Shown in pieces: positions 12,001 to 22,979 of a DNA stretch of 64,000 nucleotides. The notes under the pieces are model-generated. The model was not told where the DNA came from and made no database searches. It saw only the letters and a program-made list of their open reading frames with translations. Both the position numbers and the translations under genes were made by a program. Source of the stretch: Nymphaea colorata (Eukaryota > Streptophyta > Magnoliopsida > Nymphaeales > Nymphaeaceae); contig NC_045139.1 in NCBI RefSeq assembly GCF_008831285.2, forward strand, positions 33,639,706 to 33,703,705. Reading direction: 5' to 3'. How positions within the stretch are numbered: position 1 is the stretch's first letter; every line of letters starts with the position of its first letter.

Positions 12001-15000
12001 AGGCGTACTACAAAAGTGCCTCGATGCCCCTGAATCAATAATCCAAGTAGTACCTGTATCATGTGAGATAATGTCAACAGACATAGCGCTGTCAGTCATA
12101 ACTGTGGAGGCCGATGGCTGAGTCGATCTGTGTGCTAGAAAGTCCTCATACTCTGACATATTGATACTCACAGTCATTGTCTTAGGCTGAGAAGAAGATA
12201 AAGACCCATCTACTACTGATGACGCTGTTTGGGCCGCTCCAATAGAAGACTGTAAAGAGTTCTTCCCCAGCTTTGATGTAACATTTCTGCCTAAGGATGG
12301 CGCTGCAGTAGGACGACCATGTTTATCCCAACATCTGTCTTCCAAATGACCTATTTTCCCACAATAAGTGCACTGAAATCTCCCCCGACCTCCTCCTGAC
12401 CCACGGCCCATGCCTTTTCCCCTGAAGAAACCGCGTCCACGTCCTCCTGAAGCTGCTAAGGCAGAGGCATGGATATCACTGGCCGGTGAAGAGAGGGTCA
12501 CAGCAAGACGACTAAGCCTGTTGTAGGCTTCAGCTAGATCAGGGATTTCTGCTCCAGTCAGCATCTGAGCCTTTGCTACTGCATATTCAGAGGAGAGACC
12601 CTGTAGGAATTTCGCAACCATAGACTGTTCACCATGGGTCTTATAACATGTTGGACATGGAGGACGTAATGCTTTAAGTCGCTCAGAGATGGACTTAAGG
12701 GAAGCGAAGTACTGAGCAAGACTTTGGTCACCCTGTTGCAGATTAAGTAGTTCCTCCTCTACCTGCAATATTTTGCTAATATTCCTATCATTCGAGTAAG
12801 TCTGTTTCAAGAAATCCCACATTTGCTTAGCCGAGGTGTAGTGTGCAATAGTTGATGCAATTTGGGGTTGCACACTATTCATGATCCATGACATGACAAT
12901 ATTATTATCTCCCTTCCATGAACTATATTTTCCACTCTTTTCAACAGGTTCGTTTTCTTCTATAACATGCTCCTTTTGATGTCCAATCACAGACATCATA
13001 AACACACGAGACCAAATCTCATAGTTAGATCCATCTAACTTTACAGTAGAACCATACGAAAATGGATTTCCTCCACTTTTAACTTCATGAGAAAAATCAG
13101 ATTTATTACTTTCAGCCATCATAAATCTGTCCACAAGAGATCAACCACCAATAGCGAGAGAATATATATATATATTTCTATTGAAAAAGAAACTGATCAA
13201 CAAGAACAGACGTCCCACACGGCAACGTTAGATGCGCAGAAACAATCAACCTGCTGTCCAACTGTTGACAGCAATACCACAACAAAGAAGACTGCAATCT
13301 GAAGACAGAAAAACGCTGCTACCAGCAAGCCCACAACTGAAAACGAATCCCCACTGTTTGTATTGTTTGCGCTGACCAACGACTTATCTATTTATGCATC
13401 TAACGCTGCTATACCACAGTTTATCCTTCACAGATCATGAATAACGACAGCAAATAAAACCATCAACATAAACTTGCCATAGACGTCATAGATAGCAGTC
13501 CTCCACTTGGCTGCGTTGATCATATAACATATCAAATCATAGGCGATTAATCAGCGCAGACTCCCACACAGCTGCGATACTATATACACTTCTGAAAAAT
13601 CCACGGCTGGAGTCTATTCACGCATCTCTCCTAGCGTGAATAGACTCCTCCACACTGTTCCGTTGCTGGAAAACAACAACTAGAACAGGCGAGAGGTGAA
13701 GGAGAAAGAAAACGGAGGAAGTAGAAGAGAGCAAGCCTGAAAGGAGACGGAGGATCGCCGACGGTGTGCGTCACGTCCGCGCGCTGGCTGTGTGCTTCAA
13801 GTCTCCAGTAACGTCCGTAGCTCTGATACCATGTTGCAGCGGAGAAGAAGAGAGTGAGAGAGAGAAGCTGCCGTGAGATTGAACCTTGAGAACCCTCTAT
13901 TACGATAACCCTCATCTCTCTTATAAAAGAGATTAGGGTAAAAAGGGATTTACAAAATAACTCAATGGAAAATAAGGAAAATATTAAAGAGATCTTATAA
14001 CTCTTTAATATTACAAGGAACCTCCTAAAACATAAAACTTTTCTTGTTCAACACCTTTCATATTCTGTTATTATCCGTAGTTTAAGAAAATTCTGATCGG
14101 GAAGTTTCTCTTGATTTTTGTGAATGCCCGTAACATCCTGAGAGTTTGGTTGGCAAGTTGCCTCCAGGGCCAATTCATGCATATTTTAATAATTTGTGCC
14201 TGTTGATTAGTATGTTCTTATAGTTTCTTTGATAAAACCTAAAATTAATGTTGCCAATAGCATTTATTCATGTATGTGAAGTATGTTAGTAGATGTGCAC
14301 GGGTTTGAGTATGATAGGATATTTGTTTCAGGTGCGTGCATCTGCTGTTTTTGTTCCAGAAAATAGTGATCTTCAAAGTGAAGCGGACAAGTATTTTTTC
14401 TCTTATTCAATTCGCATGCGGCTTATTTCTCAAGGAAATATATTAGATGGCACGTGCTTGACTTCTTGTCAGCTTTATTCACGGCATTGGATCTTCCGGG
14501 CAAATGGCACTGTTGTGTCTGATATCAGTGATAAGGCTGTGATTGGAAAGGTGGAAAGTGCATCTTCTTTATCTGCTGTATCTTGATTAATATTCCATGC
14601 ACTAACATAACTATCACATGATTTTTCTTTTAGTAGTGGTACTCATGTTATTATTACAGTGAACATTGGTTTAGCAGTTCCTGAATGATCTGAATGCCAT
14701 GCTGTCCATGGAATTACTGCATGATTCGGTTGGATCAGTTACTGATGTTATTGTAAGTGTGACATGGTTTATTTAACAGATCTCTCAATGAAGACCATGA
14801 TGGCTACCAAAAGTTGGTTACTAGATACCCTTCTTAAGGTTCAGAGAACTGCATGTCATGTTGATCCTGAAGGTCCTTTAGTTAGATGAACACATGTTGG
14901 TTCATTCCATTTAGGGTACCTGAAAAACTTTTGTTTCTTCCCCAACTGATGAAGAGGTTCTTAGGTTTTTAGAAAAGAAAAAAAGGTAATCTTTAAATGC

Positions 15001-16455
15001 TTTCTAATTTTATCAGGTCATAGGCTGACAACTTATCAATATGGCTAATGGATAAACTTTAACAAATTATTTCTCTTCTATATTTTATGGTGTTCTCGTA
15101 GGGTGCATTTGTCATATGGATCATGAGTTTTTTATTTTTTTTTTCATGTGAGTGTTCAAGCATTTTTCTGTGAACATTATTTGCTGTTCTAGCTTCTCAA
15201 TAAGCTGATCTCATGTGACAATTTTCATAAGGAAAAGAAAGAAAAAATTGGAAAAGCTGATCTCAGTTCTTTATTCTTTGATGGTGCAGTATCCTCTACT
15301 ATATGTAGATGGTGAAGAATTTGTATATGAAAGCTGCACCAACCAACTATCATCTTCTGGTTCAGCTGAGGGTGCCTTCACATTTGTACCTGGCAGGTAT
15401 GTGGCATATACTAATAATGCCTCATAAATTCACATAGTCTATACTTGTGAATCCTGGCATTGGAGCTTGTCAACAAGTGCTCGGTGCCACAACTATAATA
15501 GGAGTAACACCTTTTCTGTGTTTCTTGGCCTTCTATGTTATCGCTATTTTTTATTCTTTTCAGGAGCACATCATGATTTAGCAAGAAGCTTCTTTTGCTG
15601 AAGAGCAAAATTTGCCTCCACTTGATTGGTCTTCAGTTTAGTTGACGGAAAACTTTTGTTTTTGTCTTCTGAATAGTCTTTTACGTCTTATGCAAATCTA
15701 GCTTTTATGTGCCGTTCAGGGCTGGAGTCCAATCCTGGAAATGTCATCCAGGTGATCAGTGCTTGGATTGCCATAACCTAATGTTTGACAGTTTTGCGAT
15801 GATCCAAAAACTAATGACGGAGATACACGTCAGCTAATATGTTTAATTGGTTCAGTTTATTTTTAACCTAAAACTTGAATTCTAGATCAGGTTTTCTGGA
15901 TTTCTAGATAAAATGGCTGAGGGTAACTTCACATTAGTCACTACAACATTGAAAAGCAAGATAGTTTCAGACCTCAAGATCACATTTGCAGTTAATCCGG
16001 GATAAAGGAAAAACCCTTGGAAATATGGTTGTGCAGCAGGGGTTTAAAATCCATGATCAGCTTTCTTCATTTTGTATATATGTTTTCTGTTCATGCAAAA
16101 CAAGGTTTCTCATATGGAATTGGATCACATGTAATGTTTTCCACATTTTCTCACACATGTGATGCATCTCTTTGTCTGTGAAAGAGTAGGTGGTTTTTAC
16201 TTTTTTTTACCATTCAGAGGTTCGGAATTGGTGGTCCACTCTTTAGGATCTCCATTATGGATCTCCTTAGTGTTCTCTCATAAGTTCACACCGACAGACA
16301 CACACACAAAGAATGCATGTGACTGAAGCAAAAGCAACTTTTGATACGAATTATTAACTGCATCAATTATTTGTAGTTTAAGAAGCCCCAAAGGTAGACC
16401 TTTTGATGCTGAAATCGCTCAGTTTCCGGTCAGCCTTCCAGAGTATATATTCTAA
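1..16455 (+). CDS. SKIP16: F-box protein SKIP16 (SUKH/Knr4-like plus ApaG domains), 3' part of gene
   Basis: The 5' end lies outside the window. Readable exons are 1-548 (donor gtaagc, phase 0), 14332-14550 (acceptor tttcag, phase 0), 15290-15396 (acceptor gtgcag, donor gtatgt, phase 2) and 16377-16455, ending in TAA. Together they read through in one frame to a C-terminus ending PEYIF, which I recognise from Arabidopsis SKIP16. The first exon carries the end of the Knr4/Smi1-like region; the other three form an ApaG domain. SKIP16 is known as an SCF ubiquitin-ligase adaptor that binds ASK/SKP1 proteins through an N-terminal F-box; that part is upstream and unseen. The odd feature is the 13.8-kb intron (549-14331), inflated by two Copia elements. 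The donor at 14551 (gtggaa) is weak but is the only position that keeps the domain in frame. Identity is well supported by family knowledge; exon borders are by eye. Confidence 0.85.
1031..1246. repeat. MITE-like dispersed repeat, copy A (SKIP16 intron 1)
   Basis: About 215 bp with imperfect terminal inverted repeats: the left end reads gggtaatgagttcaat and the right end, reverse-complemented, reads gagaaatgaattaaac, followed on both sides by a matching accagt/ggactgg segment. The interior is T/C-rich. A second copy lies at 16626-16832. No clear target duplication was identified, so the superfamily is open. Confidence 0.5.
2149..2540 (+). repeat. 5' LTR of Copia element 1, with promoter and hairpin
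   Basis: A 392-bp LTR starting tgttaagaaat and ending cttttcaca. A TATA box (tataaata) at 2389-2396 probably drives element transcription. A long near-perfect inverted repeat at 2298-2363 precedes the TATA box: two arms of about 30 bp around a 6-base loop. Confidence 0.93.
2389..2396 (+). promoter_or_regulatory. TATA box of Copia element 1 LTR promoter
   Basis: tataaata, followed by cettgtaac-like sequence with a C/T-rich lead-in. It lies about 150 bp before the LTR end, as expected for a U3 promoter. The 3' LTR has the same box at 7291-7298. Confidence 0.6.
2751..7031 (+). pseudogene. Copia gag-pol polyprotein, one in-frame stop
   Basis: The open frame extends upstream to 2712 only through a TTG codon; the first ATG is 2751, in a normal gag start context. 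Domains in order: gag (UBN2-like), CCHC zinc knuckle at about 3594-3636, aspartic protease with LLDSGAS near 3945-3965, gag-pre-integrase (WHQRLSHPN) near 4345, integrase DDE core about 4500-4815 (HSD, RTD, SERK), reverse transcriptase about 5600-6330 with YVDD near 6088, and RNase H about 6570-6950 (YTDADW, SSTEAEY). A TAA at 6243-6245 interrupts the RT/RNase H linker; reading resumes in the same frame to 7031. A single C-to-T change in a glutamine codon would explain it. Everything else looks intact, so the element is barely degenerate, though non-autonomous unless the stop is read through. Confidence 0.9.
7045..7443 (+). repeat. 3' LTR of Copia element 1
   Basis: A 399-bp copy of the 2149-2540 LTR, preceded by a G-rich purine tract at 7036-7044. 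It differs by a 7-bp T-rich insertion and three substitutions. Two of these (G to A, C to T) lie in the left arm and loop of the hairpin, which remains foldable at 7201-7266. Confidence 0.93.
7517..7930. repeat. GC-rich TIR element between the two Copia insertions
   Basis: The left end reads tcacatgggtgcg and the right end, reverse-complemented, reads tcacacgggtgcg; both are followed by GGTGCAGGTGC-type sequence. The flanks contain gttatgctat on the left and gttatgccat on the right, a possible 10-bp target duplication with one mismatch, offset by a few bases on the right. The interior has (TA)n(TG)n at 7599-7627 and a purine-rich stretch at 7732-7820. It could be a small Mutator-like MITE; the evidence is suggestive only. 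The rest of 7444-8678 holds nothing I can assign. Confidence 0.35.
8679..8900 (-). repeat. 3' LTR of Copia element 2
   Basis: 222 bp with TG/CA ends. It is immediately preceded (minus strand) by the purine tract agcttgagggggag. It matches 13832-14053 except at four positions. Confidence 0.93.
8908..13122 (-). pseudogene. Copia gag-pol polyprotein with two in-frame stops
   Basis: The open frame begins upstream at a GTG; the first ATGs are a tandem pair at 13122-13117. Domains in order on the minus strand: gag (UBN2-like), glycine/arginine-rich linker and CCHC knuckle near 12375-12331, protease with IIDSGAS near 12047-12027, gag-pre-integrase (WHLRLGHPS), integrase starting with HVDVWGPS near 11480, RT with YVDDII near 9850, RNase H with YSDADY near 9365, ending at 8908. 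TGA codons at 11395-11397 (integrase) and 10303-10305 (start of RT) each fall where the family has tryptophan. Reading continues in the same frame after each, so no indels are needed. Both are explained by a single G-to-A change. Confidence 0.9.
13832..14053 (-). repeat. 5' LTR of Copia element 2
   Basis: 222-bp LTR next to the tRNA primer site at 13820-13831. On the minus strand it includes a TTTTATAAGAGAG-like stretch that could serve as a TATA box. Confidence 0.92.
14332..16455 (+). CDS. SKIP16: SKIP16 exons encoding the ApaG domain
   Basis: Three exons (14332-14550, 15290-15396, 16377-16455) give about 134 residues of ApaG/DUF525 fold. Visible landmarks are VRASAVFVPE at the start, YFFSYSIRMRL, the QLYSRHWIFRANG strand, GKYPLLYVDGEEFVYES across the 14550/15290 junction, and FVPG before the last junction. 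ApaG domains are small immunoglobulin-like folds, found in bacterial ApaG and in F-box proteins such as FBXO3 and SKIP16, and are thought to mediate protein contacts. The introns are 739 bp and 980 bp. The exon block sits only about 280 bp downstream of the antisense Copia element. Confidence 0.85.
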
Positions 16456-16833
16456 TCAGGTGAGCACCTTTTTGCTGCTTAAAAGTTTAGTATATCCACT
16501 CCAGTGAGTTACTTCGTGACTATATATTTCAGTAAACTGAGCACCTTCTATGTTTATCATTCTTCATTGAATGTGCATTCAATGAGGTGAGAGACTGAAA
16601 CAAAATTTAGGTTGTAATTATATTTGGGGAATGAGTTCAACCAGTCCCATTTGGGACTGATTTTTCACCCACACCTTTTTGTCTCTCTCATCTAATTTAT
16701 CTCTTTCCCTTCTACTTTTTTCTCTTTTCATTTATTTACAACCATCCTCCCCACCCTAACCTTGTGGATCCCAGAAGAGAGAGTGCACCCGAAAAACCAG
16801 TCCCCTTTTGGAACTAGTTTAACTCGTTTCTCA

Positions 16834-16887
<54 letters not shown>

Positions 16888-17198
16888 GAGTGGTGACTCT
16901 AGTTTTTGAGTCACCCAACCAGGGCCGTCTGGTTCATCATGAAGGACAGTTAGGAAAAAATAAGGAGAAAAAGGTGATAGTCATTTTCGTCATTTAGTAA
17001 TAGTTCACACTTTTTTTTCTTTGTTTTCCTCTCAACCATCCATCTGCTTTAGACAACCTTAATTAGATGGCTGAGTGACTTTGAATAGTTAAAATCATCA
17101 TCTTTTTTTTCCTTGTTTTTCTCTCAATCATTTATCTGCATTAGATAAACAGTCTTAGTTCGATAAAATGAGTGATTCTGGATAGTTAGAATCATCAT

Positions 17199-17256
<58 letters not shown>

Positions 17257-18909
17257 AGATTGTGTTTATGTGTGTGTAGTTTTTCTAATTGGCTTAGGTG
17301 CTTTTGTTTCTTCTCCTATGGCAGGAACGCTTCACCTGAAGTCCGAAGACCATGAAGCACTCGTCTTTGACAAAGAAGGGGGCCAAGTATGCTATTTGAA
17401 TAATTTACTGTCATATATGATGTGACAAAATTATTGCGTGCCAGATTCGTGGCCTAGTTCCTGTTGCAAATGCTTCTGTACATAGGCATGAAAGTGCAGA
17501 GAAATTCAAGATGTTGTAACAAGGGATCTGCTTAAAACCATTCTGGATTTTATGATTTCAAGGTATTTATTGTGCCCTTTTCAGAATTTGAAATCCAGTT
17601 CACGAAATATTTTATTTTGGTTATGAGTGAATCACAGCTGCGAACTACTTTATCTTGTGATCGTCACGAGGTCATTACTGCGATTAAGAATCGCAGGTAT
17701 GACAGGTCTCGACTTTCAAAGATGGCTGTTTTGAGTCACTGGCTGCACCTTTGTTCATTCGTGTAGCCTGTTATTTTTACTTCCAACCAAAATACAACCA
17801 TCAGTAAGGGGTGGCGAGTGATTTTGACCTCCTCTTGGTCCATTACATAGGTCTCTTTCTTTCCCTGTGTTCATAAGCACGAGCAGAAATCATTGGAAAG
17901 GCAGCTTATCTTTCTGAACTTCAGCAGCTAATCTTATAAACATAGCTACGAGTTGTGAACCTTATTTGTCAATTGAGCGGAAGCTGCCCGAAGAAGGACT
18001 GAAGTTCTTCCTCTTTCCCGTGACTTCAGGGTCTAAGACTACTTTGAGACCTGAGTGGGTAACGGTATGCTTGTCAACTAGAGTGTTGCAGTCTAAGAAA
18101 GCAGTACTCGTGGCACTAACAACGTGCCTGCTACACAGCTGCCCACCAAACCAGCTATGTTCTGCCCATTTAACCAACCATTACTATTTGCCAATCCTGA
18201 AAATTTGTTTCTTTTGTGTGAAAACTGGAGAAGCTATCCACGATTTTTTCATAAGAATGTTTAATTGATCCTTGTAGAATTCAGACTTCTTGTCCTCGAG
18301 GACAAGTTATCAAGCAATCAGTGATCTTCGAGCTGAAGAAGGTTAAGAATTCAATGCCCGGGTTTGCCCCTTGGCATAAACTAGTAAGGTTCTTCCCAAC
18401 TGAGGTTGCAAACTGGTCATATTCGGTGCCTGTGGCGTTTGATGAATCAAACAAAATATGACGCATAGTTATAAATATAGTTTGTGGGTTTTAAACGACG
18501 AGGTCTTATGCGGGTATAAAAGGATAAAGTTGTTTTTGATGGGGAAAGAAAAAAAAAAGAAAAAAGAAAAAATTTCGGCAGATCTTAAACAATGAATCTC
18601 TTGACAAGAAAAATAAAGGTGGACAAAATGTTAAAAATAAAATACAAAATGTGCAAATAAAAATCCAGTAACCAAGGTCCAAAACCTTCCAAAAACATGA
18701 AAAAAAAGATTGTGAACAAACATGAAAAAAGGAAAAAAAGGAAAAAACACAAATAAAACACCTTTCTAGGGTTTTTAACTTTTTTATAAAAAAAAGGAAT
18801 CCTTTTTATTTGGCTGATCAGTTTTTAACGTTTTAAACATGGACAAACATCCAGCAGGATCTTCTCAGTGTCCTGCTTTGCCAAGGCGATTCACCCGTTT
18901 TGCTTTGTC
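16456..18909. other. 3' flank of SKIP16, repeats, no gene seen
   Basis: This holds a second copy of the 215-bp MITE-like repeat (16626-16832), a (TCTA)n(TA)n tract at 16835-16884 and a (CT)n(TA)n(CA)n tract at about 17199-17256. A stretch after a good acceptor (atggcag, about 17326) could be a 3'-UTR exon, but nothing proves it. The ORFs at 17572-18268 are short and have no recognisable domain. Confidence 0.4.
16626..16832. repeat. MITE-like dispersed repeat, copy B (3' of SKIP16)
   Basis: Same family and orientation as 1031-1246: the left end is ggggaatgagttcaacc and the right end, reverse-complemented, is gagaaacgagttaaac. Both ends continue into CAGTCCC and GGGACTG stretches, so the terminal inverted repeats are about 30 bp and imperfect. 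The interior is again C/T-rich. Confidence 0.5.
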
Positions 18910-19341
18910 TAGGGTTGTCAACGGATCAGATTTAGATCGGATATATCCTTAATCATATCATATCTGCTTTTTCAGATATTCACCGAGTCGAATTCGAATA
19001 AAGAGAAGTCATCAGAATTCGAAATCTGATTTTACAATCCAAATTTGATTTTCATAAGTATATCCGAATCCGAATTTTGAACCGGATTTTGCCAATTTTC
19101 AAAATTTAATAGCATTACATACATGATATTTGTCTAAAAATGAATCTGATTCGAATTGATATCAGAATACGATTGGATATTTATGTATATTCGAATCCAA
19201 ATCCAAATCCAATCGAATGTCATTTATTAAATCCAAATCTGACCTGGTTTCTTAATCGGATATTAATTTTTTTTCCACATCCGATTTTTCGGATCGGATC
19301 GGTTGGATATCCTATTCAAATCGGATATATTGACATCCCTA
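18910..19341. mobile_element. hAT-type MITE rich in ATCCGAAT motifs
   Basis: 432 bp with ends TAGGGTTGTCAA and, reverse-complemented on the right, TAGGGATGTCAA. The interior repeats short ggatat and cgaatcc motifs in both orientations. The flanking 8-mers gctttgtc and gcattttc match at six of eight positions, as expected for an aged hAT target duplication. Confidence 0.5.
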
Positions 19342-19446
19342 GCATTTTCTCCCTGAAGAATGCATAATGTGGTTGCAGAAAAAATTTAAAAAAAAAAAAA
19401 TTGTGTGATTGCATTGTGCAGTAGACATCTAAATTTAAGAATGGTT

Positions 19447-19600
19447 TCATAGTTCTTACGGTGCCACATTCAAGCGGTTTAGTGTAGCTGGCACGATCAG
19501 TGCTGGTTGGAGATTAGTGTTTGGTTCGATTCCCATGGGTATTGATACATAGGCCGAAGCAGCCCTAGATCCTAAATGCAGGAGAAAGGAGCTCAGATCT
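19447..19600 (+). repeat. tRNA-derived SINE-like unit 1
   Basis: An A-box-like tagctggcacgatc and a B-box-like ggttcgattcc lie about 45 bp apart, the spacing of a tRNA-type Pol III promoter. They are followed by gggtattgatac and ccctagatcctaa, which resemble the unit at 19740-19915. It does not fold into a standard tRNA by eye. Confidence 0.35.
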
Positions 19601-19739
19601 GCACGCTTGTGATCTTCATAGTATTTAATCCTAGAAATCGTCTCATGAACAGATCTATATATCTCCATGAAATTTCACAAGTTATAGCCTCATATGCATG
19701 TCCAAATAATCTAAGTTAAGTGCGACTTTGACATCTTTG

Positions 19740-19915
19740 ATGGGCATGGAGTAGCTGATCGAGCTGGCAAGCTAGTGATAGTCCAGTCGCGAGTTCGATT
19801 CCTGTGGGTACTGCACCTCTAAACTGCAAACGGTGATAATGTGGCACTCTAATCAACAGGTGCTTCATGAGTCTACCCACATCCCAAAACAGCCTTGGAC
19901 CCTAAGAAGGAAGAC
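19740..19915 (+). repeat. tRNA-derived SINE-like unit 2
   Basis: The A-box-like gtagctgatcgagctgg is followed about 40 bp later by the B-box-like gagttcgattcc, then gggtactg and a body ending near ttggaccctaagaagg. A short related piece (gtggtgttctaatcaa) occurs near 53140. Probably a degenerate SINE family. Confidence 0.35.
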
Positions 19916-21397
19916 AAGTAAGAAGGGCTTCGGCCCAAAGTGTGGCTTTGGCATAAGATTTTTACTTTTTTATCGCATCAGATGCGATTTGGAACACTTC
20001 CTGCGAATTCAATAAACAAATTATTATTGCATTAAGTTGCAGGTTAATGGTCAGGTCTAGATCTAAATTTGGATCCAACACTAGTTTTTCATATTTGGAT
20101 TCTGAACAACAACTACTTCCAAGTTCAGTCCTGTCAGATTTGCAACGAGTGGGCGCATAATGAGACACTGTCATTTTTCAGGCTGCCCATGTTTGGACTC
20201 GGCCTCTAATATATCTTGCTGTCTTGGATCCGACCCGAATGCATTCCAGGATTGCACAATCCATTACAAGTCTAGACGATCCTCTTATTGCAATTTCCAA
20301 ATAGTATGGGTAGCAAGATGAAAATTTCCAAAAATTAGCAGTGAAGATAACGGCCACGTTTCTGCTTATGCTGGCTGAGTTGGAGAAGAAACAACAAACA
20401 AACAGATGACGCTAAATTTGATCCACGCAGCTTGGACTGGTAGTTGGGTAAGACCACAATCTGTTCAAACCTCAGTCAGTGACAGAGCAAGAAATTTTTG
20501 TGACGACATAAATAGGTAAATTTTTTATTGAAAATATGTAAATATTTGTATTAATATATAGTTTAAGAAAAGTTAAGAGAGCAGATGTCCCTTTCCCTTA
20601 TATGTGGCTCCATCGCTGAGCCCAGCTTCTAGGGTCTGCCGGCCGCATTGACCGTATTGTCGTCTTCTACTTTAGGGGCTGGGACCGTTCACCTAGATGG
20701 GCACGGCATGAAATCAGTCTAGGTGTCCAGGGATGGGATCTAAGAATCTTTATCAGCTTTGTATCTAACTTGTTTTCTGTCAGTGAAAGAAGAGAGTTGA
20801 ATTGCTGAAAAAGAACTTCAATTTGATCATTTCAAAATGAGTGTCCCACTCATTCATGGTTGACTTTTATTGTCAATTAACTTCTTTTAATCGATGTGCA
20901 AGCGGAAGTGGGCATAAGCCCTGAGAATGGGGTACCACCCTCAAGGATTTGTATGGCCAAAGCAGGCATAGGCAGGAGCGGGGCCTGCAAGGGCATCTCA
21001 AAAATAAAAAATTAAAAAATTTACTTTAAATTTGAAAAAATTCCATTTGTCTTATATAAAAAATTTGAAAAATTATATTACGACCCATATCAAAATTTAG
21101 AAACTTTAATTCGGCTCCCCTTATGAAAAATTTCTGGTTCCGCTCTAAGCATAGGCCTCAGAGTTTTATAGGATGAATGAGCAATAAAGCCTCTTACCTT
21201 GCAGTTTCCTTGTGGAAAGAATGGGAAAGAAAAGCTGTTGTAGTGTTGATTTTACTGAAAGTATGTTTGACACGGCGATGACACATCTGAGGTATCCTCC
21301 CTGTGCAGGTATGTGCTGTAGTGCATTTCTTGATTTTCAGTCTAAGGCTTGACCTCACCCTGGTTGGTTTGTGAAGGTATCAATAGTCAAACACGTC

Positions 21398-21500
21398 CAT
21401 GGTGCCAGCGTTTGGAACATGTCCATGGTGCCAGCGTTTGGAACACGTTCATGGTAACAACGTTTGAACATGTCCATGGTGCCAGCGTTTGGAACACGTT
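21398..21500. repeat. Short tandem repeat, about 27-bp unit, four imperfect copies
   Basis: The unit contains catggtgccagcgtttgg followed by aacatgtc or aacacgtt. The third copy is degenerate (catggtaacaacgtttg). Confidence 0.7.
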
Positions 21501-21539
21501 CCACGACGCATGAAACAGAACGTTTGAGTGCATTACCGA

Positions 21540-21753
21540 CAGGGCGTCCCACCAACGGCTATTTTTTGGGCTTCAAGGAATAGTTTTTGGTGTTCTCCCG
21601 TGGCTCCACTCAAGTTAATTGGAAAAAAAATTACATTAAGAAAATTAAAAAATTTTAGTGTATTTTTTAGATGCGGCTTTAGTTCAGTCGTATCCGGATA
21701 AATTCGTTGGACCGTTTGACATGCCCCTAAAAAAAATCTTCGCTCCGCCTCTG
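21540..21753. repeat. Degenerate relative of the 58356-58550 hAT MITE
   Basis: It shares with 58356-58550 the interior tcaagttaattggaaaa, aattacat..aaaattaaaaa, tgcggctttagttc and gttggaccgttt, and an end reading cgctccgcctctg. The left end is poorly preserved and no target duplication is visible. Confidence 0.55.
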
Positions 21754-22184
21754 CTCTCAACGGATGCAAGCGATCTAAATTGCATAAAAATGAAGCCAAA
21801 GTTTTCATCCTTCTTTTATTGATTTTACAGTAAGATGCGATTTATATTGTGAATCGACTGTATGTTCATTGAAATTGCATGGTCATAGATTTTATCTATG
21901 CGTTAAAATGAACCAATGTAAAAGGGGATTTATAAGTTACGAATTATGAACAATCCATTTTCTACCATTGGAAATGTAGAGGGAGACCTAGGAATTTGAG
22001 CTCCAAAGTGTAATGGTAGAACTGATTCCGCTGGATCTGCTGAGGTTGGATGCAAGATCACTGTTCTTCACTTCGGCATTTTCTAATCAATGCTTGATCA
22101 ATCGCTTCATTCTGGACCTGGATTTAGACATTTCTTGTGATCCAAAGTCTTAAGGGATAAGGAATATTCTTAGCAGGTCCACCC

Positions 22185-22556
<372 letters not shown>

Positions 22557-22979
22557 CTTTCTTGTGGTCGGTCTTTCGACCGTTTTAACTTTTTCCAAAA
22601 CAAAAAATTTGGCTCCGCTCATATATATATATATATAATTCCTCTGCTGGCTGGTCGGTCCTATCTAGTTTTGACAAACGAATCTTATTATTGTGGTCAA
22701 TTACAGTAAATTATAAAAATAATCTATACCATTTTTTTATACATATTATTCTGGTCAAATTTCAGAAAATTATAAAGTTGACGTATAGATTTACTTTTAT
22801 GAAAGTACCGGAAACATTGTAAATCCGTAACTTAGGCTGGTCATGTTATAGAATCCAACCCACAAATCTCATGGTAATTTTTTAACGCCGGACAGTTACT
22901 GGACAGCTAAATTGATATGTATAGAAACGGAGAGAGAGAGAGAGAGGGTTGCCCACAGGAAAAGGGAAATCGCGGTACC

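Larger units (their letters stand above)
8679..14053 (-). mobile_element. Nearly intact Ty1/Copia LTR retrotransposon (antisense to SKIP16)
   Basis: Read on the minus strand: 5' LTR 13832-14053, primer binding site 13820-13831 (complement gctctgatacca), polyprotein 13122-8908, purine tract about 8901-8914, 3' LTR 8679-8900. The 222-bp LTRs differ at four positions by eye. A perfect 5-bp duplication, ccttt, flanks it at 8674-8678 and 14054-14058. Its LTR and gag are unrelated in sequence to the Copia at 2149-7443, so it is a separate family and not a segmental copy. Confidence 0.95.

Noticed and set aside
14650-14760. Exon-like stretch between SKIP16 exons at 14332-14550 and 15290-15396
   Set aside because: It is open in one frame and ends at gtaagt, but it would interrupt the ApaG domain at a point where the two flanking exons join cleanly.
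17572-18268. Short ORFs downstream of SKIP16
   Set aside because: Under 105 residues, no recognisable domain, no coding-type base bias compared with flanks.
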